Notes: generated from the sequence alone by a model not told the origin. A DNA stretch of 64,000 nucleotides from Paragonimus westermani (GCA_008508345.1 QNGE01000130.1:70887-134886), one strand, 5' to 3'; shown: positions 11,029 to 23,664, counted from the stretch's first letter. Made by a program: numbers and translations.

Positions 11029-11696
11029 CTGTTTCGAGCCCCATCCACTTGTGCGCAACGTTGGAGGAACGGTGGACCAAAACTGATCATAAACACCAGA
11101 TCGGGGAGGGGCAACTGCTGATTTATTGCGGTAACCGCCTGAGATGTAACTAGACCGCGAGATCCGATTCAAGGCGGGCCGAGTCAATGGGACCGAATCA
11201 GCCTTTCGGGTACGCGTATATGGGGCCGGAAAAGACTTGATACCAGAAGCTCCTTCATATTCACTATCCGCGTCGCTTGGTGCACTACCCAACACAACCA
11301 AACTTTCTGGCCGGGGTCGTGCACGTTTCGAAGCGCTAAATCGAGAATCTACGGAATGCCGATCGATGAAGAAGGGGGATCTATTAAAGTTTGATTCCTG
11401 CAGGGTAATCTCGTCCTGACCCTCAACTTCACATGAGTCTTCTTCCTCCCCCTCCTCTTCTACGTCATCATCATCTACTTCTCCTTCAGTGACATCATCT
11501 TCTTCCGCATGAACGATTTCGTCAGTAAATAATCGACGCGCGCAAGAACCCGATGGCATGACCCTCGAAGTCACATTCTTCTTCGTTTTGCCGGTCACCG
11601 CCTGTGTGTTAGGAGACACGTCACCAATCAGATCGACCAATTCCACATTGATTATCCAAGGAATAAGTAAACGGAGGAGCGGTGTCCTCAGTGCTT
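11029..11696 (-). CDS. fry: furry exon with acidic insertion
   Basis: The 668-nt exon starts with acceptor ttgcagag|AAGCACTG (taking up one base from the previous exon to give GAA) and ends with CAG|gttggt in phase 0. It begins ALRTPLLRLLIPWIINVELV, matching human LLPWLHNIELVD, and ends near SGWGSKQ, matching human GWGSPEAT. Between these lies a worm-specific low-complexity stretch of about 190 residues, including an acidic run around 11410-11515 (VDDDDVEEEGEEED) and an Arg/Ser/Pro-rich part. Because the conserved ends join in phase to their neighbours, the insertion is translated rather than intronic. Confidence 0.9.
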
Positions 11697-11917
11697 CTCT
11701 GCAAGATTCCATACGCTTGGTTATTTCTACGGTCAATAGCAAAAGAAAAAAGAGGTATATGAACAATCACAGCGATTCCCATTACAAACAAAATCTTGTG
11801 TAAATGTGACCATAGGAACGTTAACCCTGCTTCGAGTCTAAGGGATAATAATGTGATCTCAAATAACGTCAAAAAGATAGTCTATTCAAATAACCGAATT
11901 TCCAAAAAAGCGGTTAC

Positions 11918-12146
11918 CAGAGAAAACACTCAGTGTCAAATCCGGATGTTGCGCGGCAAATTGTCGCACGACCTCCGTCGGTGCCCAACTTGACATGGAT
12001 TTCCAGAACTGAAAGTTGGCAGAAAACTCCGCACAGACGTGAGAAGAGCTGTCTGAGGTGGGACTGTCAGAGGCTTCTGGTCCAATGCCGAATGGACTGA
12101 AGTTTGTCTCGCGACTGTGTAAGCGACCGTGAATTAGAGCACTAGG
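11918..12146 (-). CDS. fry: furry exon
   Basis: This encodes ALIHGRLHSRETNF, a Ser-rich spacer, then TEVVRQFAAQHPDLTLSVFS and donor TCTG|gtaacc. The end aligns with human CELARMYPELTLPLFSE. The one-base phase joins to AAGCAC of the next exon to make the Glu of FSE. Two acceptors are possible: start at 12146 (aaaag|CCT) or 12141 (cctag|T); both keep the frame. The C-terminal half is secure and the exact 5' boundary is not. Confidence 0.85.
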
Positions 12147-14117
12147 CTTTTATGAAAAAAGGGATTTAAGAACCAGAAAGAACAACAAAAGTGATATTAC
12201 AATGAGTGGAAGGGTTTAATAGGATGAACAGAACCAATGTCTCTAATCAGCCATAAGAGCGAACAGTTAGCTGCAAGTAAACAATCAATTGGTGTAATTA
12301 GTACAACAACAAACACATACCGATTGATTTCATGTGAACCACATCATCCCAATACAGCGTCAGTATATATCGAACTCTATTTGATGAGACAGTCAATGAA
12401 AAGAATAAACTAAAAAAGATAAAATGTTCACTAAATTTTAAGTTCGTTTATGGAACATATTTGATAAAAACAATCAACCTTAGGACTACGCAATTATCCA
12501 TGTCAACCGTTACAAACAGTACTCGTCTTGACTGAAAGTAACCGTCAACGAGTATTATGGTGGAATTTGTTTCATTCACAAAACTTAGATCGATCAGTTT
12601 CCTTCCGCTACTGTCCCTATTAATTCTAGCAACATATACCAGCGGGCTGACTCGTGGAGAGATATAAAAGTTTCAAATTGAATATCAATTACGAGTGCCC
12701 GCGGCATTATCATTCAACTAAATTGCGTGTACAGTCTAGTTGGAAAGAGAACAAATTGCCTTTCCCACTTTCTTTTTCTTGGTGTCAGTTTAAGACGAAT
12801 CGAGAGAATTCACCAGCGTTTTTCCATATCATCAATGTGGTCCACACTAAACAAACCACACTGTCTCAATGGAACAGAAACTGGAAGAGGAAACAGCAAC
12901 CAGTGTGTGAAAACCTACTACGGTGACAGGCTTCTTACTGAACGTTGACCAAGGGATAGCTACGCTCACCGGAGTGGGAGGCAAAACCTGTTTGGATCCC
13001 ACCTACAAGTTCTATCACTCCGGTATGATCCACATCCGTCTGATGTTCGCTAACACAACTCGGTTAGGAGGTCTGTCAGTGAGTGGTCTCTAAAAAGTGC
13101 TGAGTTCAGTGCGACGATTCCGTTTCCGCCCTGTATCCCACTGTATCAGTGTGAACTGTCTAGTGTGGATCACTCTGCAGATATAGAGATATACCAAAAG
13201 AATCTTTGGAAACAACTCAAACTGGCAATGAGAGGAGAAAATGTGATATTAAGGCAAGTGGAATTGTTGTTCACACATATTAGAGTGGAAATTTGAGATA
13301 ATCCCTTGTTAGAAGTCATTCATGGTATGTATCATTGTCCACAACTATGGCCAAACTCCCCTCAGCGTGCAGCCTATAAGACGAGAATATTCCACGTTGT
13401 TTCACAGACCTCGCATTAGACATGATGGCATGAGCAAGTCTAACGTTCCGCACAGACCACGCGTGTGAAAGCCCCAAAGGCTTGTCGAGAAGACTATTCA
13501 GATTTGATAACTACAATCAACTGTAAGTCGCATACGCGTGGGAAGCAAAATTTTTGATTACCCAAAATGAACAGTTAGGTTTATAGGCATACATAAACAC
13601 GCCGGTAGTCGTCACGAAAACTGGGTCACACGTGGGTTTGATGCCGTCCATGTGAAAACAGGTGGCACAAAATTGAAACCGGGGTATTCAAATTTTTGTA
13701 TCTCTAATGGATTTAAAGTTCATTTAACAATGCAAATCGATCTCATTAAAACCGGGACAGCAATAAGATGTGTGAGGCTAGATAATAGCCCCTTGACTTA
13801 ATCTTGTTAACCGCTTACTAACAACTAATCTGAAGAATACACCAATTTGACTGGTCACAAACACTGAACCGAGAGAATGAGAAGGGTAGATAAAAAAACA
13901 AGCCAATACCGAATAGAACGGATGACATGAACAAATTGGTAAAATGTTAACATTCTGCAACACACCATCTTAATATGTCAATTGATTGGATGAAGATGAA
14001 ACAATGCGTTGGCCAAATCATAGTCCAGAGGACGGCTAGCATTTACTGTGAGCGATTAGCTGGTAATTTTATAAAATACTTATTCAACATGCGCAACACA
14101 AACCACCTGCTTACCTA
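12147..14117. other. intron segment, nothing recognised
   Basis: Part of the largest furry intron region. Plus-strand ORFs at 12654-12948 and an open stretch around 13140-13300 have no recognisable domain. The furry block between QILEAKLF and YGTHGPLPPL of the human protein was expected somewhere between 15081 and 12147 but was not found, so a small or diverged exon may be hidden here. Confidence 0.45.
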
Positions 14118-14190
14118 TTATCATCATCATAGACAGCAATACATCAGTGGTTCACACTAGCAATACATCAGTGGTTCACACTAATGCTTA
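14118..14190 (-). mobile_element. RTE-type 3' tail with internal duplication
   Basis: The minus strand carries 'gtgtgaaccactgatgtatt' twice, 28-29 bp apart, followed by GCTGTCTATGATGATGATAA. It is the same 3' end as the larger RTE copies, with no coding sequence attached. Confidence 0.65.
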
Positions 14191-15080
14191 ACTGCCACTA
14201 TTAGGCCATGTGCTGACTACAATAATTAAACCAGCCCGAGTATATACAGAAACGGTATTCAAGGTTCGAACTCAATAACCAATGTTTGTCGTCGTAGCTG
14301 ACCGGTTATCTCAATGAAGTTTGCCTTAAACAATATCACTGTCCAGGTCAACCCTGAAAACAAGTAAACACGATGAAACCCTGTCAGAGCTGAACTAAGA
14401 AAATTGGGGAAACTGTATTACGGTAGCCATTGTCAATAAACGCTGCGTCGAAAGATGTCCAGGCATTGAAGTCGGATTGTCTTACCATGAACAGGTTTCG
14501 TCTACGGTTGACAGGGAGGGTCGCAGTAACTTTTCAACGGTGGAGATTGGAAGTCTGCAAGATCAGTAGGTCATTGAACATTGTCATTATCCGGTTGTAG
14601 CATTGCTTCTTTCTACCAAAACCGATCTCCATAAGCAAGACCCATTGAACTAGACTTTCGGGTAGTATACGACCCATGTGTCAGGGTCAACCAGAAATAT
14701 CTCGTAAAATATGGAGATTTTCAGAGTGCTCCATCAGTGTATAAGAAGACAGGCAATATCAGCCTCTAGCAGAGGTATCAAAGCACCAGTGTTTGACGAA
14801 AATGGAAGACCTGATCGAAATCACCAAAACCAACACAGAAACAAAGGAAGCCTGCGAGGAATCTAAGGGTGCACTAAAAACTTCGACAGAACACAGATCA
14901 AACTAATCCATTGGTGACCCAATTAAAGCAACAGCAACCACCAACGAGATTGTGAACCCTTCCTCATTTGTAGACTATCCGAGGGTGGCTCAATTCAAGT
15001 TATCTGATAAAAGCACAAAGACAAAGAATGGTAACTCGCACCTTCTTGCAATCTCGGTAAACACGATACCGTAGTCTAAC

Positions 15081-15240
15081 GGGAAAATGTCTGCACTGAC
15101 ACCATGACATGCTCAGAGTTCGAGTTCTGCTTAATAGAGTGCATGAAGCCAAGAAGAGCGAGAAACGACTGACCACCACTTCGTCGGTAGTCCCTAGAAC
15201 CAAGTGTTCCGACAGATAACATATTGGCTACCCTTGTGTC
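15081..15240 (-). CDS. fry: tentative furry exon
   Basis: After a good acceptor (tttctggaaacag|GACACA) the minus strand reads DTRVANMLSVGTLGSRDY, then FLALLGFMHS, then EHVMVSVQTFS. This follows the pattern of human GSRNYPFDIVTLLNLVLF...EIYEISMQLMQ, with identical GSR-Y and similarly placed hydrophobics. The donor (TTTCCC|gttaga) is weak. Phase does not link directly to the tentative exon at 16289, so at least one further exon would be needed. Treat as a candidate. Confidence 0.4.
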
Positions 15241-16288
15241 CTGTTTCCAGAAATCCCAAACGTTTCGTGAGCATAGGAATTGCACGTTGGAACCTATTCA
15301 GTTGCTTATCAACAGATAAGGACTAACTGACTTTTTATAACACGCCTGAGTTCCTTGTGATATGCACATGCTGCCAAGCCTCAAACTCTCAGGTTTCTGA
15401 ATGCGTGCGCAATGTGCCAGCTGAGTCATGCAAACCATCAGTTGTAGCAGATGTGTGTTGGCTACAATCACCGCAGCAGAGTAAGAAGCCCATGGATGTC
15501 ATCAGATATGTACTGTTTGGTGAGTGTACCATTGACTACAAACGGTGATGTCATAAAAAAATGATCATAAGAGAGGGCAAATAGTGCAACTCACTTTGAT
15601 GATGAATCGATGGTAGATTACCCGCAACAGATAGAACGCACGATTACTGACCGCCTTGTGTGGATGATCCAAGAAAGCGAAAGACAGTATTAAAAGACAA
15701 ACGAAATCGCATGCGAAATCGGGGCTGAAATAGGGAAACAGGACAAGGAAAGGTGGACTGATCAGTTGACAGGACCCTGGATTACCATGGCAACTGATCA
15801 GTAGCTAACCGCCTGTGAGTGGCACTGACTGGTTAATAGCGAGAGAAAATTTTTTTACACTTGTTTCTTTTTGCTCTTTCAGTTACACATAATAAGAAAT
15901 GTTTCGGTGTTTTGTCTACCAACCTTGTACTGAGTAACGTTGGTAGTCTAACGAATCACAATAACAAGCTGACTATTAAATTGAGAGCAATCCATCCAAA
16001 TGACTTCAGTACGCTGCATTCCCGATGGTTTCCACGTGCTACCAAAAAACAAATCACAAACTCGATCCAAGCCCCAGCCGCATGATGCAGTATGTGCATG
16101 ACGGCTGACAAACATGGTGAGTATCGTTGTATGAGAAAGATACCGGTTAACACAGAGGAAACACCAGGACAGTCACACATTCGAGCATTCTACACAAAGT
16201 GACCTCCATGGATTTGGTCTACCGTATTAATGGCCTAGAAATAATGTGATCTGGCCATTCAACAGCCCAATAGGAAAGCGGCTAATAC
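15241..16288. other. intron segment, nothing recognised
   Basis: The short ORFs on both strands (15357-15548 plus, 15861-16085 plus, 15956-16180 minus) have no recognisable domain and no furry block. No RNA gene or clear repeat boundary was noticed. Confidence 0.45.
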
Positions 16289-16358
16289 ATCCACAGTGAC
16301 ATCTCAGGATCTGTCAGTAACTGCAGTATCACACAAATTTCACCGCCCAGACCAAAAA
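16289..16358 (-). CDS. fry: tentative furry exon
   Basis: Acceptor cggataacag|TTTTTGG is followed by FGLGGEICVILQLLTDPEMS and a weak donor just before an in-frame stop. It resembles human [20 protein letters not shown], which should follow immediately after the exon at 21193-21740. The two-base start phase fits that exon's one-base end. The match is short and could be chance. Confidence 0.35.
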
Positions 16359-17584
16359 CTGTTATCCGAAACAAGTGAGAAACTTGCGTGGAAAGGGAAA
16401 TTAATCTCGATGAGTTCCAAAAATCACTAGACGAGAAGCAATTCTCCGTGTCAAACAGGTGCACCCGAAAACATTTTATCAAACACGGCGGAGCTGAACA
16501 CAGATAAAGCGGCAATGAAATGTGAACAACGAAAATAAATCGCATTTATTCCGGCGTTCTGAGAAAAAAGTAGTCATGCTATTCTGTGAAATGCCTGGTT
16601 AAAGGTTAGTAAGTGATAAGATAACCCATGGACGGAATTCGAGCTAATGGGAGTGAGATTAGAGCGTGCACACAAACGATGTCAAACACATGATCGCCAG
16701 TTGCTGTACTTACAAGTTCTCAAGAATGCGAGAAATTGAGAAGAAACAAGCTGTGGAAAGTGACACGTTGGTAGCCGTGAAGCACTGATCGATCGCCCAG
16801 TTAAGCAGACCAGACGAGGCCTGATTGATGTCTAGCAGAAGTACCAATGTTTCTTCACCTAATTGACGCAGAAGCTGATGAAACACCGAAAGACGTTGAA
16901 GATGTTATGAATGAGTGAACAACAGTGTGGACTGGATTAGAAAGAATTACAAATATAACGATGAACTTTCTGCAAATGGTAATTCGCGAAACAAAAGGTT
17001 AATCACTTAGCACAAACACAAGATAACCTGTTGGGCCGTACGGATATACACTTCCCACATATTTCAGAGTACACCCAGAGGAGTATCTGCCACTTCTGCT
17101 TTGTGAGCAGCACTCCGAGAGGGATGTATGAAATCACAGTAACGAAGTACCGGTCACAGACCCTGTGAATTATTGAATTAAACGGTAGTGAAAAATATTT
17201 AGCACTGATCACCAAGTGAACAGTGCTCATAGGGAAGCGGAATAAAACAGCAGCATCCCACAGTTTCAGCACCGACAACATCAGGCGATACCACACTTAC
17301 TTCGTACCCATTTTTCAGCCCTCCATTGCATGGTACTTTTTAGTTATCTTCAGATGATAAATACACACATCAAACGATGTGGTTCGTTGTACTACTCACG
17401 CAGGCTAGCAAAAGTGAACAGACACCTAAAAACCAGCCTGATTAATCTTGAAACATGTGTAACACTAAAAGCACGTAGTACACTGTTGCACTGCCGAGCT
17501 CGATGGTTCAAAGAAACAAGATTAAATCAATGCATGAATAGTCGCAAAGAAAATAATTAGACACAAAACACAGACCACCAGATT
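16359..17584. other. intron segment, nothing recognised
   Basis: The open stretches around 16850-16920 (plus) and 17003-17296 (minus) were checked. Neither contains a conserved furry block or a transposon motif I can name. Confidence 0.45.
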
Positions 17585-18751
17585 TACGGACTTATTACCA
17601 CCACCACAGACAGCAATAAAGCAGTGGCTGCCTCTGGTGCTCAACTGCCTGAAAAAAGGAAACCAGCAATGCATAAGGAGAGAAGGAAGACGGGAAAGGA
17701 CATAGGTGTCAAGAGCAAACGCCTTCATTAGAGGCAACCAACATCACGATGTCCATACCATGCAAACCTGAGCAAGATAGCCATCATACGACTTCCACTG
17801 ACCCACGTCATTAAGCGTCACCACTTCATAGACAACTCCGAAAAACAACCATAACCTCCATATCACTGAGCCCGATTATCCAACACCGCATCTAACGTCT
17901 CCAACCACCGACTCCGTCAGTCGCAAAATCGTCCTCAACTCAGCAGACAATGACTGGGGTGAACTGGTTAACCAATGCATTACACAACAAACCCGGAATC
18001 ATCCCTTGGATATGGGAATTATTATCGAGCAGCCCCAGTAAGGAAGGATGATCTCCGTACTACACACTAGTTAAAACAACTGAGTCAAGACCTCCATCAA
18101 CACCTCCCCAATCCCTCTGAAAAATGCCGAAATGTGGTCATGTGGGCCAATTACGTTCGCCGGTCGAAATGGAATTGTGCACCCCCAATTTTGGCAAATC
18201 CCTCGAAATCTAACGACCGGAGTACTACATTACAAGTTTGTGACAGTAACACAGCAGAAGTAGACGACCAGCCAAATTGGCTCTCAAAGTGCTTCGTCGG
18301 CCTCTTTCAACCTCCTGGACTTATGGACGAATCTGACGTATCACTAGCTGACAGTTGCACTGAAAAATGGCTGACTGAGACCAGTAGCACAGATGAGCTT
18401 GAGGAGTTTGCCGGTGTTCCCTGAAGCAAACGCGATTCTCACTACTTTCACTTTCACCATTAACCAAGTCTCACGATTAGCGTTTAGTCTACGTTTCATT
18501 TTCCTGTAGATATGCTTTCTAAACTTGTTATACGAATTGTTAAGGAGAATGTTCTGTCTGACATCTAAACACTCTAAGGATACCTCCAAGATCCAATGTT
18601 CGTTCAATCCACAAATCACTGTGCCGCACACTCTTGCACATGCTTCATTAATACCCTTTGAGAGTTTGGATGCCGCATCTATTAGGATCTGCGGAAATAC
18701 CTTCGGGGTTATATAGTTTGGATGACACTGTCTTGTTGTATATTTGACCAT
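17585..18751 (-). mobile_element. RTE/CR1-like non-LTR remnant (EN-RT linker, RT start, 3' tail)
   Basis: The main ORF (18344-18751, 135 codons) carries ACARVCGTVICGLNEHWILE, RKMKRRLNANRETW and FASGNTGKLLKLICATG, the linker between endonuclease and RT in this family. Downstream, with stops, come PHDHISAFF and EVLMEVLTQLF (about 18160-18080), the RT fingers GPDDLPPAFFKDGGE region. A 3' tail of the shared type ('gcagccactgctttattgct' plus a GGTGGTGG run) sits at 17640-17590, so most of the RT is deleted. Not part of furry. Confidence 0.8.
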
Positions 18752-19889
18752 TAATTATCAGACTTCATAGTAGTCATAGTACCTTGGGTTTACAAGGTTG
18801 TGGGCCCAGTTGCACAGGTTTAATGTTATTCTGGATAACGATACTCCGTGTATGTCAGACGTGTAGTGTCTATTCGCAAAAACCATCATGAAACAGACAA
18901 CTAGAGAGAACGATGCGACAAAAGCTTAAACCCATGACAACTGGTGGTAAATCTGATGTCGGCGTTAAAAAAATTAATGAAACGAAGCGGACAAACGGTG
19001 TGTATGTAGTTGTTTTCTGTCGTACTTTGTTCGGCTGGTTGATATATTTTCAAATTTAAAGAACCGTTTTCATTGTCTGCCAACGGCTTGATTAACCATA
19101 TTACCGGAACGCTACTGAGTGCGGCTAATTGAACTTTCACACCAAACTCTCTTGATTGAAGGTCCACCAGTCAACGGATGCTCAAACCGTATGAACAATT
19201 GAAGAAAAAGGTGGTCTGTATCATTTTTCCTTCCTTCCTACCTTCTCGTACATCTGTACCGAGTTAATCCATACTTAGTGGACAGTGAAATAAACGAATG
19301 AAGGCTATGTGTGGGGGCAAATGAGAAGTAGTGGATCAATGACTAGGTGGCACTCATCTTTGATCACGTGGGCGGTCGGCACCTGGGAATAAACAACAGA
19401 TTTTTTAATTCGAGCTGACTTGATTAACTAAGAATAACGGTGGGTTCAAGTTCATAGGTGTGCGCTGCAGAAATATCAAAGTTATTTGTTCCTGGGGTAG
19501 ATTTTAACGTCAGTTAGGACAGTGACAACCTGTGCACTTATTAGGAGTATAGCGTGGTTTACAAAAACCTCACAGAATAGAGTAATGGAGAGAACAATGA
19601 CAACAGACTAAAACTGATTAGAACTAGTGGTTAGTTCGATTCTCCAGATGATGCCGCTCAGAAATTATTAATGGGACAAAGCAGATAGACAGCATGCAAC
19701 AAGTAATTCGTTTCTATTGTGAATTGCGTGGCCGCTTCATTCTAACCTACTGGTTGACAATTTTTCATATTTAGTTAGCAACACCCAATGTCCACCATTG
19801 CCTCGATTAGCCATAGTGAAATACGGTTCGCTGTGGCTAGTTCTGTGCTGCTATCGGACGCATACCCCACCCACACGAGACGTTTTCCT
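18752..19889. other. intron segment, nothing recognised
   Basis: AT-rich, with only short ORFs (18901-19167 minus). No conserved block or repeat signature was seen. Confidence 0.45.
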
Positions 19890-19897
19890 TAGCTTGA

Positions 19898-20326
19898 ATG
19901 GCACTTAGGCCATTCAAAGCCAAGATAAGCCTACATCAGTTCACCATCTACCCCGAGCACAATTTACCTGGGTCTGCAGACCGCGGTCGATCGATAGCGT
20001 TAGGTGTCTCAGCCCTGTCCTCGGCTATCATGGCCACCATCAGCATATTACCCGAATGGTCACCATTCGACCACCTTGGAAAGCGTTCGCTCAACTTATC
20101 CGGCCATTCGGACGACGACGACGACCGAAACCTATGCCAATCTGAGTGGATCGTTCGTGTACCCGCAGATAGAAGACCAACTTGTCAGAAATGGTCCGTC
20201 TGCGTTTTATGTCGTATGAGCACCCCATGCCCTCAGTGTTCATCACGTACGTGTTACCCTGCATCCCTGTCAGCCTGGCAACTGGGTTTCATCGTGCCAG
20301 CTGTGTTTAGGCCTTGGTCCCGGTAG
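19898..20326 (+). other. unassigned 142-codon ORF in a GC-rich island
   Basis: Open frame on the plus strand starting MALRPFKAKISLHQF, with a short Asp run (SGHSDDDDDRN) and several Cys residues near the end (CVLCRMSTPCPQC). The stretch 19990-20345 is visibly more GC-rich than the flanking intron. No homologous family is recognised. There is no TATA or polyA context and no splice evidence, so it may be part of an old mobile element, not a gene. Confidence 0.25.
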
Positions 20327-20453
20327 TCCTGTGTTCTCTCACTCCGTAGAAGCCAATCAATCCCTGTGTCTGTCAGCCTATCCATGTGCACATTGGTTGC
20401 GCGAGTGTGTTCGCTGCTGAAACTCAGAGAAACCCTGTGTGGCATCCTAAATT

Positions 20454-21192
20454 GATATCAACACAACTCAACCTGAAAAAGATATAGGGCTTGTTTTTCC
20501 ATCCATCATCATGGCGGCATGGCAACTGAACACCAGTATAAACTATGATTGTGTTGCTATCGGTTACGATGACAGAATGAAGGATGTGTAAAGAGAATCA
20601 AAGGCGGTCATAGCACCCAATAATAAGACAACACGCCCGTTTTGTGAAACTTAATGTGAGCTGTGACTAAAACTACAACCTATCAGATTCCGTAAGCCAG
20701 CATGTCTTCATCCACGTACTTAACACAGGTGGAACATATGAACAGTCAGATAAAATCTTACGTCAACAGCCCTCAAGTAAGCAGTCAATTTTGAGGAACC
20801 CAGCAGTCCTAATTCCGAATAACGATTGATCAGCTGAGCAGTTTTCGGTTCCTGATGATTAAGCAAAGATTAGTAAGTTAGCTTTACAGGCAACCAATGG
20901 GACCAGTCGGCTTGGGAATTGTGAAAAACGTCACTCATGGTAGCTCAAGGTACGAGCAAACATTACAGCTCAAGATTGGTCGGTGTTCAGCCGGCAACAC
21001 AGCCAAAGGTTCCAAATTACACCGAAATCTCGCGAGGAAAACTTACAGTGTCCATGCGACGATCAACCCCCACAAACGTAAGTCGAGGCTGCGTACCAAA
21101 CGTCAGACCGCCACAACTCCCTGAATGAGTCATGGGCGCATACTTTAATGGGGCATCCGTTATTGGGCAATGCCACAGCCATGGGCTAACAC
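20454..21192. other. intron segment, nothing recognised
   Basis: Sequence between the GC-rich island and the furry exon. The furry ORF stays open past the proposed donor to 21017, but the extension (WLWHCPITDAPLKY) has no counterpart in Furry. Plus-strand ORFs at 20897-21128 are shadows. Confidence 0.45.
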
Positions 21193-21740
21193 ATAAGGCA
21201 GGGTCACGGGCAACTAGAAGACTAGCAACCCAGCGAAGAATATAGCCAGCAGCCGGAACGGATGGCTTTTCAATGCCGACTGAACGTTCCGCGCCTAAAA
21301 GATCGCCAGGATCGCCAAACAAAGCTTGTTGGTCGTAGATTGGCCCACAGCATGCAAGCGCACCCATTGCCTGATTCGCAGTCCAGATAAGATCGGTCCA
21401 CAGGCGAAGTTCCCAACTGTCTGGTTGCGCACCAAGCAGATCAGGCACACTCCCGGGGAGTGTTATAGATACCAAAGGGGCAACTTGGGCAGCGTTTGTA
21501 TCAACTGTTGACAGACCGGAACCAGCAGAGGTAGATGGGTTGGAAGGGGTGACAACTTCTAGGTTGGATTGGCCTGGGTCCAGACTGAGGCTATTCAAAG
21601 AGGCACCGTCGTTCGCATTAGGCTGATTCGCCGCAATCGGACTCAGGCCTGAATTCAAAACAGATGAACGCGACAGTCTGTAGAGGTTCTGTCGTGAGGC
21701 ACCGAGGAACGATGGATAGGCCGCTTCTGTTTCTGACAAA
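21193..21740 (-). CDS. fry: furry exon with Ser/Thr-rich N-terminal part
   Basis: Acceptor cttaaatcag|TTTGTCAG (one-base phase) leads into LSETEAAYPSF and a Ser/Asn/Pro-rich region (about 90 residues). Then comes the conserved block LRLWTDLIWTANQAMGALAC, CGPIYDQQALFGD, and AAGYILRWVASLLVARDPAL, matching human [20 protein letters not shown] and GYLYKWLDNILACQD. The donor is uncertain (TTAT|gtgtta is used here), so the low end may be off by a few codons. The core is secure. Confidence 0.88.
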
Positions 21741-22078
21741 CTGATTTAAGAGAAACAAAACATGTCCTCTTGAGATAAAAACAAAACTGAGGTAGCAACC
21801 AAGCCCAGAAACCGTCAGGAAATCAGATGTGAAAGAAAACCTGTAAAACACTCAGGATTGTGACGCCGACAGCTGATAAGTCGCAAAAAAATCGTGGGTC
21901 ATTACACTTGAAGACCTTTTTAGACTTAAAGGAAAATTGAAATAAAGCAAGTAAGCAGGTAAACGAAACGCGCAACAAACGTAGACAGGAAGAAGTATGC
22001 AAATTTGTTGACAATCACCTGATAAACGAGCTTCCTTCGTTAGCGATTAAAAAATGTTAATGACTTTTGCAAACTTAC

Positions 22079-22178
22079 CTTACACCCATCACATTGTCAT
22101 AGAATCCACTCCAACGTGAGATCAACAAAAATAACTGATGTCGCATCATCGTTGGTAACAATTGATCTCTTTTTTCCT
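22079..22178 (-). CDS. fry: furry exon
   Basis: The 100-nt exon has acceptor catcaacag|AGGAAAAA and strong donor GTAAG|gtaagt. It encodes KRDQLLPTMMRHQLFLLISR then WSGFYDNVMG, matching human [23 protein letters not shown]. Two-base phases at both ends connect to A from 24695 and T at 21740. Secure. Confidence 0.9.
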
Positions 22179-23640
22179 CTGTTGATGAAAACGGAAATAG
22201 ACAGGTAGTATCAGAAACGCACGCCATAGTTACGTAGGTAGATGAAAAATTATGTTTAAAAAACATAAATTAGCTAGTGCACCCCCAAAACACCAACTGT
22301 CAGTTTGACCTATTGGAAAAGATCGAGACGAATGACCAACTATCAGTATGGATTAGGTAGTGGACTTTTAACGAGGGATCACCAAGTATACAGTTCACGC
22401 GTAAGATGAGTCACCACAAACTCTTTCACGAAAGTTAAGTCAGACCGCCCCAAAATTCTATCAGTTGGTTCACCTGTAAGCGAACACCGTTCAAAACGAA
22501 ACGCTAAGATTGGATTGGCTTACGAATTAACGCCATCATATGTCATAAATTCAGTCGTCAATCTCCTGAAAAAAAGGATAATATTATACTCCTTCTTCCG
22601 CCCTATTTCCGCCAATCCTTAATTTTATTTTTGTATAACATCCAGTTCCCTACTTCTTTCGCTGGTGGCGCGAACTTGTATCGTCCTAGCATTGAACCGA
22701 CCCAACGCGCCAAATCTCGTCGGCTCCCATCAGCTACCAATCATATAAACAATAACATGAGGGTAGCTTCAGAAAAGAAGGATTAAGGTGAACGTAGTGA
22801 TTTCTAACCTTTCCAAATCAATCCATACACTGCGCCCTCTTCGGGCTTGTGCTTTGCCAATTAGTGTTCCCGAGTTTACGCTATGCCATCCACTACCTCG
22901 GCAACGAAACGTGACAAAAAATACCACGTGTTGCACGGTATATAAGTAAAGGGAGCGTGAGAAGTGGATCCCATTCGCAAAAACTGTTTTCCATATGGGG
23001 ACCAGACGAGTGAGCTGTACAAAATGTTGCCTTTTTTAAAACTCACACTGGACAATGCGTAATTGAATCTAGGCAACCCTGCTGTAAAATCTTTAACTCC
23101 AGTCAATTACTCGGGGTTTATAAACTGGAATTCGTCCCACCTTGGAGTACTGCACACATATGTGGGTTGAGATCTCCAAAACGCTCCCATTCTTTATAGA
23201 TAGCGTTCAATAAAGATTAGTTTATCACGGCAACGATCCATTCATAACTTGTGACTCACAATCTCCACCCCTCCATAGAAACGTTGTTTCTTTAATTTTT
23301 AATTAACACTGGCAAGGTTAGTATGCTCCACACCACGCTTCTTTGAATATCTGTACGGATCAATGTCTGTTCGGTAACTGAAACTGCCACATAGTCGCAC
23401 TAATTCGCTTTACTCTCCTCCAGGAAACTGAAACGGCGATTTCGTTTTTAGAAATACGTTCTCATTTTCCACTAATATGGGAATTTCAGCCAACAACCGA
23501 ATGAACGAAATCATCGCGGACAAAACGGTGGTCTATAATTTACTGACTTCCAAGGACGATAGTGTTTCCTAAAATATGAATAACAGAATTGGCGTAGCCC
23601 TAAGCAAGGCGTATATATTGTAGGCTATATATATATATAT
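22179..23640. other. intron segment
   Basis: No exon or coding element was recognised. The right end has a TA-rich run (about 23612-23641) directly before the Penelope fragment. Confidence 0.45.
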
Positions 23641-23664
23641 AGTAGGAACTATGCGCGCCTAATT

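Noticed and set aside
10933..11766. Treating the whole 277-codon ORF as a gene starting MFIYLFFLLLL
   Set aside because: The first 22 or so residues are intron before the acceptor at 11697 and the last part is past the CAG|gttggt donor; only 11029-11696 is exon.
16580..17560. Possible LTR-retrotransposon gag-like fragments on the plus strand
   Set aside because: Short frames with many stops and no nameable motif.
18344..18751. 135-codon minus ORF considered as a furry exon
   Set aside because: Its motifs (RKMKRRLNANRETW, FASGNTGKLLKLI) are those of the EN-RT linker of an RTE-type element, followed by RT remnants.
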